Of a DNA stretch of 5,917 nucleotides, positions 1-5,354 are shown piece after piece. Below the pieces are notes generated by a model that saw nothing but the letters and a program-made list of their open reading frames with translations, was not told the origin of the DNA and ran no database searches. The stretch comes from Ruminococcaceae bacterium UBA5397 (GTDB taxonomy: Bacteria; Bacillota; Clostridia; Oscillospirales; Acutalibacteraceae): the NCBI GenBank assembly GCA_002411615.1, contig DHOF01000014.1:1-5917 (forward strand), given 5' to 3'. How positions within the stretch are numbered: the stretch's first letter is position 1; every line of letters starts with the position of its first letter. The position numbers and the translations under genes are program-made.

Positions 1-1
1 C

Positions 2-271
2 TCCATTACCAGCAATGTAAAATCAGACAAAACATTAGTTGTAGTTCATGGCCCTCAGGCAATTCCTACTGGAAGAAAAAAGTTTGGCGCAATTCTCGGC
101 GATCGGGTCGAAGTGGGCTGCAATTCCGTTCTGAACCCGGGTACTGTCATTGGCCGTGACAGCAATGTTTATCCCGTCAGTTGTGTGCGCGGATTTATCC
201 CACAGAACAGTATCTTTAAGTGCGCAGATCATATCGTGAAAAAGCATGCAGAGGATTCCGCACATGTATAA
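2..271 (+). CDS. C-terminal end of a sugar-nucleotide pyrophosphorylase-type protein (left-handed beta-helix), 5' partial
   Basis: Only the last 89 residues are in the window; the frame is open at the left edge and ends at TAA 269-271. The segment reads as a left-handed parallel beta-helix made of imperfect hexapeptide repeats, with small or aliphatic residues recurring every six positions (visible residues about 29-64, including GDRVEVGCNSVLNPGTVIG and then YPVSCVRG). A VRGxxPxNSI-type close of the helix is followed by a short charged tail. This matches my memory of the C-terminal helix of glucose-1-phosphate thymidylyltransferase-like and UDP-N-acetylglucosamine pyrophosphorylase-like proteins of Clostridia (COG1208 group). 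The nucleotidyltransferase domain, if present, lies outside the window, so the substrate cannot be read; a stand-alone acyltransferase-like helix protein is the main alternative. The downstream HAD gene starts inside its last codons, so the two are very probably one transcript and translationally coupled. Confidence 0.75.
   Translation, partial: SITSNVKSDKTLVVVHGPQAIPTGRKKFGAILGDRVEVGCNSVLNPGTVIGRDSNVYPVSCVRGFIPQNSIFKCADHIVKKHAEDSAHV
250..255 (+). promoter_or_regulatory. Ribosome binding site of the HAD phosphatase gene
   Basis: AGAGGA ends 8 bases before ATG 264. It selects this ATG over the in-frame ATG at 246, which has no comparable site at the right distance and would add six residues (MQRIPH) in front of the usual HAD N-terminus. 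The site lies inside the end of the upstream gene. Confidence 0.7.
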
Positions 272-929
272 AGCCTGCATCTTTGATCTAGATGGGACCC
301 TTTTAAATACTTTATTTTCTATCGCAGAATTTTCCAATGAAGCACTTGAAGCCTGCCATTACGCTACAATTCCTGTGGAAGATTTTCGGAAGATTGTGGG
401 AAACGGAACCGTTGTACAAATTGAGCGTATGCTGAACCGCGTAAAACCAGAAGGCCATACAAAAGAAGAGGCTACCCATCTTCGCCATATTTATGAATCC
501 CTCTATGCTTCTGACCCCTGCCGCAAAATTGCAGACTATCCGGGAATGAAAGAGCTCTTAAAGGAACTGAAAACACGTTCTGTTCCGACGGCGGTTCTTT
601 CCAACAAACCAGATCCATGGGTACAAAAAATCATTGCAAATTGTTTTCCAGCGCAGACATTTACAGTTTGCTGCGGCCAGAAAGATGGAATTCCCCGAAA
701 ACCCGCTCCGGACGGAGCTCTGAAAATTGCAGAAGTATTTCACTTGGCTCCCAAAGAAATTCTCTATATCGGTGATACAAACACTGATATGCAGACCGGT
801 GCAGCAGCAGGAATGGATACGGCCGGTGCGCTCTGGGGATTTCGTGATGCCAAAGAACTTTCCCAAAATCATGCAGTCTATCTGGCAAAAAGTCCTTTGG
901 ATCTTTTGCCGATTATCACTCGAGTCTAA
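264..929 (+). CDS. HAD-superfamily phosphatase, phosphoglycolate phosphatase (Gph)-like
   Basis: Predicted cytoplasmic phosphomonoesterase of 221 residues, a normal length for the Gph/PGMB-like branch of the HAD family. All four HAD motifs are visible. Motif I is FDLDGTLLNT, with nucleophile Asp8 and acid/base Asp10. Motif II is VLSNKP (Ser113, Asn114). Motif III is the Lys of RKPAPDG (Lys146). Motif IV is GDTNTDM, with the Mg-binding acids Asp171 and Asp175. A helical cap (about residues 16-90) sits between motifs I and II, as in subfamily I phosphatases. The start at 264 is chosen because it puts the catalytic DxD at the usual position 8-10 and has an AGAGGA site 8 bases upstream. The gene overlaps the preceding sugar-nucleotide gene by 8 bases (ATGTATAA), so its substrate may be a sugar phosphate. 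HAD substrate cannot be deduced from sequence alone: phosphoglycolate, a hexose phosphate or N-acetylmuramate 6-phosphate are all possible. The fold and chemistry are secure; the substrate is not. Confidence 0.9.
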   Translation: MYKACIFDLDGTLLNTLFSIAEFSNEALEACHYATIPVEDFRKIVGNGTVVQIERMLNRVKPEGHTKEEATHLRHIYESLYASDPCRKIADYPGMKELLKELKTRSVPTAVLSNKPDPWVQKIIANCFPAQTFTVCCGQKDGIPRKPAPDGALKIAEVFHLAPKEILYIGDTNTDMQTGAAAGMDTAGALWGFRDAKELSQNHAVYLAKSPLDLLPIITRV

Positions 930-963
930 ATAAAAAAGAATTTTAAAAAATACAAGTAATTAC

Positions 964-978
964 AATGAAAAATTCATT
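964..978. terminator. Weak AT-rich hairpin between convergent genes
   Basis: AATGAA-AAA-TTCATT is a perfect 6-bp inverted repeat with a 3-base loop, followed on the + strand by two more T residues and then CCC. It sits in the 61-base gap between the HAD stop (929) and the PBP stop (991), the expected place for a shared terminator. T-rich runs lie further along on the - strand (about 957-930). The stem has only two G-C pairs, so intrinsic termination would be weak; this is a position-based guess. Confidence 0.3.
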
Positions 979-990
979 TTCCCTCATCGA

Positions 991-2358
991 TCATTTTTTC
1001 AAATTTGTGGCAGCTTGCATCAGACCGCTGGCCACCCGTCCGGCCGACTGATATCCATACTGAGAAGTATCTTCAACGACGACAACAAACGCATATGGTG
1101 TGCTGTCATTTTGAGAAAATCCAACCATCCAACCGTTATTTTGTTTGTTCTCTCCGAGTTCTGCCGTACCGGTCTTAGCGCAAACCTGCATCCCAGTAGG
1201 AAACATCTTATCGCCATAATGATTCTGCACATTCCAGCGCAGATAGGCTTTTACACGATCGGCAATCGTACTCGACATCATGGATTCTCCCGAATTCCCG
1301 ATCAGATCAGGAAGCCCGGAAGTCTTGATAAAATGCGGTGTCACTGCATTTCCGCCATTTGCGATTGCTCCCAGAATTCTTGCCATATGGCAGGGATTCA
1401 CGGTATCCGTATACTGTCCTACACCAGACCACCCCAGCTGATTTTCGCTGGCAGTACTAACATTATAACTGCTTTTTGCAGTCGGAATTCCATCCACTTC
1501 AAAGCTCTTGTTAAATCCCAGTTCCTCCGCCGTCTTCGTCATTGTATTGGCGCCGAGATTAATGGACAGATGCGCAAATGCAATATTACAGCTATTAGCA
1601 AGCGCCTGCTGAAAATTCTGATCCCCATGTACTTCGGTACAAGTAATCGGCGATCCCCCAATCACTTCAGATCCATCACAATGAAAACTCTGGCTGTCCA
1701 AATCCGGCATATTTTCGCTGGCCGCCACTGTCGTGACGATCTTAAAAATAGATCCGGGGGTCAAAGCACCTGAAAGTACTTTATTTACATAAGCACCATC
1801 ATAGGCAGCATTTGTACCGATATCCTGGGGCGGATTCTGTGGATCAAACCCTGGATTGCTCACCATCGAAAGGATTTCTCCTGTCTTCCAGTTATAGATC
1901 ATCGCAGCGCCTTTTTGCCCGCTCATAAGCTCATATGCTGTCTTATTTAAACTGCTGTCAAGCGTAAGCGTCACGTCGCCAGTCGTCTTTAATCCAAAAG
2001 GCGTTCCAAGACCAGTAATCAGATTATAACCGGTCAACCGACTGCGCATGGCAGTCTGCACTCCAGTAGAAATATTCCCTTCGGTATCCCCTACCGCATG
2101 CAGCATACTACACCGAATTTCCTTATCACTGTTGTAAAGGCGCTCACCATTTTGGCTGTAGGCAAGCAATACACCGTTGCGATCATAAACACGCCCGGTA
2201 GAATCGCTGCCTGCCTGCGCTGTTGCAAGCTTATTGACAGGATTCGTTGCCCATGAAGAAGCACTCGTAAAATATTCGAATAAAAAGAATCCAAGACAGC
2301 CGATAAAGGCAACGATAATAAAATACAAAATAAAAGAACGTTTACGAGTTACATTCAT
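991..2358 (-). CDS. pbpA: Class B penicillin-binding protein, PbpA-like D,D-transpeptidase
   Basis: This membrane-anchored enzyme cross-links peptidoglycan outside the cell as partner of a SEDS glycosyltransferase. It is 455 residues: a short basic cytoplasmic start (MNVTRKR), one membrane segment at about 9-29, a short N-terminal region (about 50-145) and a transpeptidase domain (about 146-450). The three catalytic motifs are intact: SIFK with nucleophile Ser203 and Lys206, SCN (Ser256 to Asn258), and KTG (395-397, in CAKTGTAELG). Two cysteines of the domain, Cys227 and Cys240, lie where related Gram-positive PBPs also carry a pair. There are no PASTA repeats and no large N-terminal pedestal, which together with its size places it with the PbpA type (about 490 residues in Mycobacterium) rather than PBP2x or PBP2b. 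The start is ATG 2358-2356, sharing its A with the rodA stop (TGATG). A GGGGAG/GGTGA-rich stretch at the end of rodA serves as ribosome site. The frame is complete and shows no sign of damage. The family and role are secure; use in elongation, division or sporulation is open. Confidence 0.92.
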   Translation of the reverse strand: MNVTRKRSFILYFIIVAFIGCLGFFLFEYFTSASSWATNPVNKLATAQAGSDSTGRVYDRNGVLLAYSQNGERLYNSDKEIRCSMLHAVGDTEGNISTGVQTAMRSRLTGYNLITGLGTPFGLKTTGDVTLTLDSSLNKTAYELMSGQKGAAMIYNWKTGEILSMVSNPGFDPQNPPQDIGTNAAYDGAYVNKVLSGALTPGSIFKIVTTVAASENMPDLDSQSFHCDGSEVIGGSPITCTEVHGDQNFQQALANSCNIAFAHLSINLGANTMTKTAEELGFNKSFEVDGIPTAKSSYNVSTASENQLGWSGVGQYTDTVNPCHMARILGAIANGGNAVTPHFIKTSGLPDLIGNSGESMMSSTIADRVKAYLRWNVQNHYGDKMFPTGMQVCAKTGTAELGENKQNNGWMVGFSQNDSTPYAFVVVVEDTSQYGYQSAGRVASGLMQAATNLKK

Positions 2359-4208
2359 CAGTCACCGTCTCCCCTCGCCGCTCTGCGCGGCCGATATTCC
2401 GGCTCTTCTCTGATAGGCTGTGAAACAACCGGGACACTGCCCTTCCGGCGGCCTGCATAAGTACGTTCATCACTCGCTTTTAAAAACGCAAGCATTCCCC
2501 AACAACTGATCATACTGCTGCCGCCTGCGCTGATAAAAGGCAGTGTCACACCGGTAAACGGCAAAACATCCGTGCTGCCAAAAACATTCAGCATTGTCTG
2601 AAACAAAAGCATTCCGGCTGCCGCACAAGAAGAAATCGAATAAAACGTGCTGCGGCTGCGGCTAACATCTCCGCGCACATAAAAAGTCAATAAAACGAGA
2701 CCTATCAAAACAACAACTGCCAAAACAATTCCAAGTTCTTCACAGATCATATCAAAAACCAAGTCACTGTTGGCAGCAAAAAGCATATTGGATTTTCCGG
2801 TCATAGGGCCGGTACCAGCACCCATTCCGCCGTTTCCGATCCCCAGGCCGAAAAGCCCTCCGCCGGCACCATAGCTCATTCCGCGGGACTGCTGATATCC
2901 GGCATTCTGCGTATCTTCCCAAACATGCCTCCAACCGTCAAAACGACTGGCAACATGAGGCATCATCTGAAAAATGAGTAATGTCCCAAGTCCGGCAGCA
3001 GAAATCGCCAAAGCGACTGTTCGCACACTTCCGGAACGCATAAAAGAAATGATTAAGAAGGTCACAAAGAAGATAACTGCCGTTCCCATATCTTTCATTA
3101 GGAAAAGCGCACCCATGCAGATTGTAGAAAAGCCGATAAACCCGGCCAAATTTCGTTTTGTCTGCAAGCGGTCCAGTGTGGCAGCACCGGCAAAAATGAA
3201 AGCAAGCTTGACAAATTCACTGGGCTGAATGCTGGCTCCACCAATATTGATCCAGTTCTTAGAGCCATAAGTAGAGTGTGCAAGCAAAAGGTTCAATGCC
3301 AACAATCCGACTGCCGCAACAGTAACCGGAATTCTCCACTTTGTAGTACGCTCCAGATCCTTCATAAACCAAACCATAACGCAGAAAAGGATCACACCCA
3401 GGATCATCGTAATCATCTGTGTATAGGTTACTTTCATACTGGACCAATGAAAAAGGGTGGTAGCGCTCGGCAAAGCTTGTCCCTCGTCCAGTTCCAAACG
3501 CTGTCCGGACAATAGAGCCAGTCCAATTCCAGAAAGCAGGAACCCGATCGTTTCAATTTCAAAGCTTACGCGGCTAAGTATCCTGCGGGAATAAAAATAA
3601 AGTCCCCATTCTACAATCAAAAGCACTACAAAAGGCAAAATCGGCAACAGAGAAAGCTCTCCAGAGCCATAGCAGGCCTGCGAAAATAGCAGAATCTGAA
3701 TCAAAGTGGTTGTAAGAAGCAGTCCTGCCGGAGAAGGTGTTTTCGCCTGTTGGTGACGTCCGGGACGTGCCTGAGGTTTTACATCAGTCACTCTTTTTAA
3801 AATTAAAGAAGTCGCACCTACTTTAATGGTATCTCCGGGACGTACACTCATAGATCCTTTAATTTTTTTACCATTTAAAAAGGTACCGGATTTACTTTCC
3901 GTATCTACGATCGTCCAACCGGATTCCCGACGCATCAAAACAGCGTGATCCCGGCTAATGGTATCATCCGGAATCCGAATATCACAGCTTTTGCTTCGTC
4001 CAATACTGTTTTCCCAATAGAGGACCGGTATCATCACTCCGGAAACTGCATCCTCCAAAAAGACTACCGGTTCTTCTCTTCTGCGTCCTGCGCGCATAGA
4101 AGCATAACAGCGCAAAATCACCAAAAGTGACAAGATTGGGATAATAATGCGAAAAATAAAGAAGACCAGATTGGGTACAGATTTCAGTACGGTTAGTACT
4201 TGCTCCAA
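2358..4208 (-). CDS. rodA: FHA domain-RodA/FtsW (SEDS) fusion, peptidoglycan glycosyltransferase
   Basis: A multi-pass membrane protein of 616 residues, much longer than a plain RodA/FtsW (about 370-400), because it carries an N-terminal regulatory module. Order: one membrane segment (about 12-34); a cytoplasmic FHA domain (about 65-135) with G70-R71-S72, the SRDH signature (Ser85 to His88) and N112-G113, the residues that usually hold phosphothreonine; a basic Pro-rich linker (140-160); then about 12 hydrophobic segments containing the SEDS core. SEDS landmarks are KNWINIGGASIQPSEFVKLA (318-337), a long outer loop with GMSYGAGGGLFG (443-454), SDLVFDMICEELG with Asp482 at the place of the catalytic Asp of RodA, and TLPFISAGGSS (555-565). 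A basic, Pro-rich tail (577-616) follows the last segment. The start is TTG 4208-4206, backed by a perfect AAAGGAGG site 7 bases upstream; the next in-frame Met (residue 38) would delete the first membrane segment. The function, polymerising lipid II at the membrane, follows from the family; control by phosphorylation is inferred from the FHA domain. Confidence 0.92.
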   Translation of the reverse strand: MEQVLTVLKSVPNLVFFIFRIIIPILSLLVILRCYASMRAGRRREEPVVFLEDAVSGVMIPVLYWENSIGRSKSCDIRIPDDTISRDHAVLMRRESGWTIVDTESKSGTFLNGKKIKGSMSVRPGDTIKVGATSLILKRVTDVKPQARPGRHQQAKTPSPAGLLLTTTLIQILLFSQACYGSGELSLLPILPFVVLLIVEWGLYFYSRRILSRVSFEIETIGFLLSGIGLALLSGQRLELDEGQALPSATTLFHWSSMKVTYTQMITMILGVILFCVMVWFMKDLERTTKWRIPVTVAAVGLLALNLLLAHSTYGSKNWINIGGASIQPSEFVKLAFIFAGAATLDRLQTKRNLAGFIGFSTICMGALFLMKDMGTAVIFFVTFLIISFMRSGSVRTVALAISAAGLGTLLIFQMMPHVASRFDGWRHVWEDTQNAGYQQSRGMSYGAGGGLFGLGIGNGGMGAGTGPMTGKSNMLFAANSDLVFDMICEELGIVLAVVVLIGLVLLTFYVRGDVSRSRSTFYSISSCAAAGMLLFQTMLNVFGSTDVLPFTGVTLPFISAGGSSMISCWGMLAFLKASDERTYAGRRKGSVPVVSQPIREEPEYRPRRAARGDGD

Positions 4209-4215
4209 GTCTTCC

Positions 4216-4223
4216 CCTCCTTT
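4216..4223 (-). promoter_or_regulatory. Ribosome binding site supporting a TTG start of rodA
   Basis: On the - strand AAAGGAGG is followed by 7 bases (GGAAGAC) and then TTG. It is a full match to the anti-Shine-Dalgarno core at ideal spacing, which decides in favour of the TTG start. A perfect ribosome site with a weak start codon suggests moderate, tuned translation. Confidence 0.85.
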
Positions 4224-4243
4224 CGGAATAAAATAAATTTTCT

Positions 4244-4272
4244 AATATAAAGAAAAGGAATCTCAGCGGCAA
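4244..4272 (-). promoter_or_regulatory. Probable sigma-A-type promoter of the rodA-pbpA operon
   Basis: On the - strand the -35 element is TTGCCG (4272-4267), then exactly 17 bases, then the -10 element TATATT (4249-4244). That is 4 of 6 and 5 of 6 matches to the TTGACA/TATAAT consensus. Transcription would begin near 4237, leaving a leader of about 29 bases that contains the ribosome site. The -35 box lies in the loop of the inverted repeat at 4255-4294. Confidence 0.5.
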
Positions 4273-4294
4273 AAAATGTCAGCTTTGATTCCTT
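4255..4294 (-). repeat. Inverted repeat in the pdxY-rodA gap: operator, attenuator or terminator
   Basis: AAGGAATC (4255-4262) and GATTCCTT (4287-4294) are a perfect 8-bp inverted repeat with 24 bases between the arms. On the - strand a further AGC/GCT pairing inside, across a 2x2 mismatch, extends the stem. The tail after the stem on the - strand is T-rich (TTCTTTATATT). As RNA made from pdxY it could fold as a weak intrinsic terminator; as DNA it brackets the rodA -35 box and could bind a regulator. The sequence does not decide between these. Confidence 0.45.
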
Positions 4295-4346
4295 AAGTAT
4301 AGCTTGAATTTCATAAAATGTAAAGATTACGCCTTTTCATTTTAAA

Positions 4347-5198
4347 TCAGAAACAGCCGATTGCCTTCTGAAACTGCGGTAAAAGCGGTTCGAACAAAAC
4401 TCCATAACGGGGATCCGTCCCTGCTTCCCATGTTGTACGAATACTGAGAGCCGTAAAATCGACTGCCGCCTGCAAAGCCCCCTCAAACGAGATGTGATTT
4501 AAAATTCCCGCTAAAAGAGAGGAAGCCAAAAGATCTCCTGTTCCATGATAATTTCCTTGGATTTTTGGTGCCAGCGCATAGCTGAATTTTCCTGTATCAC
4601 GGTCAAATCCTGCTGCTCCCAAAAGTGCCGGTGCAAACCAAACGCCTGTCAAAACCACTTTGCGGGGACCCAAATCTGAAAGACGCCTTAACTGAGACTC
4701 AATTTCTTCCCGCACACAAGGCTTTTCCTCATAGGGCTCCTGAAGAAGAAAAGCTGACTCGGTACGATTTGGGACAATTAAATCTGCAGCGGAACAAAGT
4801 TCTGCCGTTTCTTCTGCCATTTCCTTCGTATAAGTCTGATAAAGCACTCCATGATCTGCCATTGCAGGATCGACCAGTATAAAGGTCTTCGGCCCGGAAA
4901 ACGTCTGTAAAAATTCTTTTACTATGGAAATTTGTTTTTCACTGCCTAAAAATCCTACATAAATTGCATCAAAAGTCAAGCCAAGTTGTTTCCACTGTTT
5001 CAAAAATCCATCCATGGCCTCGGTGAGATCTTGATGCCAAACACCCGGCAAACCTCCTGTATGACTGGAAAAAACAGCGGTCGGAATCGGACAGGTCTCA
5101 ATTCCGGCTGCACTCAGGACTGGCAGAACAATGCTCAATGAGCAACGGCCGAAGCCGGAAAGATCATGAATTGCTGCTACACGTGGTTGCTTTTTCAT
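4347..5198 (-). CDS. pdxY: Pyridoxal/pyridoxamine kinase (PdxK/PdxY family)
   Basis: A cytoplasmic enzyme of the ribokinase-like superfamily that phosphorylates vitamin B6 vitamers with ATP in the salvage route to pyridoxal 5'-phosphate. It is 283 residues, close to E. coli PdxY (287). Visible motifs: HDLSGFGRCSL at 11-21 (Ser14 in the substrate pocket), SSHTGG (44-49) as the lid-side substrate motif, VDPAMAD (109-115), VPNRTE (142-147), and the ATP/anion-hole motif HGTGD (218-222) with the likely catalytic base Asp222. The N-terminus and the VDPAMAD segment resemble the Firmicute proteins usually named pyridoxamine kinase, so the symbol pdxY marks the family rather than a proven preference among vitamers. 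The start is ATG 5198-5196: it has a GGTGAT ribosome site, and the longer in-frame reading from TTG 5255 would begin inside the predicted promoter. No strong terminator separates it from rodA, so some read-through into the wall operon is possible. It shows no functional link to its neighbours. Confidence 0.9.
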   Translation of the reverse strand: MKKQPRVAAIHDLSGFGRCSLSIVLPVLSAAGIETCPIPTAVFSSHTGGLPGVWHQDLTEAMDGFLKQWKQLGLTFDAIYVGFLGSEKQISIVKEFLQTFSGPKTFILVDPAMADHGVLYQTYTKEMAEETAELCSAADLIVPNRTESAFLLQEPYEEKPCVREEIESQLRRLSDLGPRKVVLTGVWFAPALLGAAGFDRDTGKFSYALAPKIQGNYHGTGDLLASSLLAGILNHISFEGALQAAVDFTALSIRTTWEAGTDPRYGVLFEPLLPQFQKAIGCF

Positions 5199-5201
5199 AG
5201 A

Positions 5202-5210
5202 ATCACCCTC
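5202..5210 (-). promoter_or_regulatory. Ribosome binding site of the pyridoxal kinase gene
   Basis: GAGGGTGAT on the - strand ends 3 bases before ATG 5198. The GGTGAT part pairs with the 16S tail in the register that places the core about 7 bases from the start. It fixes the start at 5198. Confidence 0.7.
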
Positions 5211-5226
5211 TATACAGTTTCTGCTC

Positions 5227-5255
5227 ATCATACAAGATTCTTTCCTCTGGTTCAA
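5227..5255 (-). promoter_or_regulatory. Probable sigma-A-type promoter of the pyridoxal kinase gene
   Basis: On the - strand the -35 element TTGAAC (5255-5250), a 17-base spacer and the -10 element TATGAT (5232-5227) match consensus at 4 of 6 and 5 of 6 positions. Start of transcription would be near 5220, giving a leader of about 22 bases with the ribosome site. An A/T-rich stretch just upstream (about 5271-5287, AAAAATTTTTT on the - strand) could act as an UP element. Confidence 0.6.
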
Positions 5256-5318
5256 GGAGAATTTTGTAGAACTAAAAAATTTTTATACACCCATTCTTTT
5301 TTCTTATCTAAATACCAT

Positions 5319-5333
5319 AAATTCGATGAATTT
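5319..5333 (-). repeat. Small AT-rich inverted repeat after the dockerin gene
   Basis: AAATTC-GAT-GAATTT is a perfect 6-bp inverted repeat with a 3-base loop, 21 bases past the stop of the dockerin gene. It has one G-C pair per arm and no T-run directly after it on the - strand, so it is at best a poor terminator. The rest of the gap 5199-5354 holds the kinase promoter and ribosome site and nothing else I can support. Confidence 0.25.
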
Positions 5334-5354
5334 TGCACCGTTTCCATCGGCTTT

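Noticed and set aside
35..337. Open frame of 100 codons on the - strand across the sugar-nucleotide/HAD junction
   Set aside because: It is antisense to two genes with clear family motifs, and its product resembles nothing I know.
1015..1773. Long open frame of 252 codons on the + strand opposite the PBP gene
   Set aside because: It lies wholly antisense to the catalytic domain of a clear PBP. The translation is Cys-, His- and Arg-rich with no recognisable domain, typical of a complement frame.
3982..4272. Open frame of 96 codons on the - strand overlapping the start of rodA in another frame
   Set aside because: It overlaps the membrane segment and FHA part of the well-supported rodA frame, and its start falls at the predicted promoter.
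4625..4882. Open frame of 85 codons on the + strand inside the kinase gene
   Set aside because: It is antisense to conserved kinase motifs and shows no family features of its own.
5271..5287. AAAAATTTTTT self-complementary stretch considered as a terminator
   Set aside because: There is no loop and no G-C pair; it is better read as an A/T-rich element upstream of the kinase promoter.
5337..5354. Short CCG/CGG pairing next to a T-run, considered as a terminator of the dockerin gene
   Set aside because: There are only three to four pairs, and the T-run is on the wrong side for the - strand gene.
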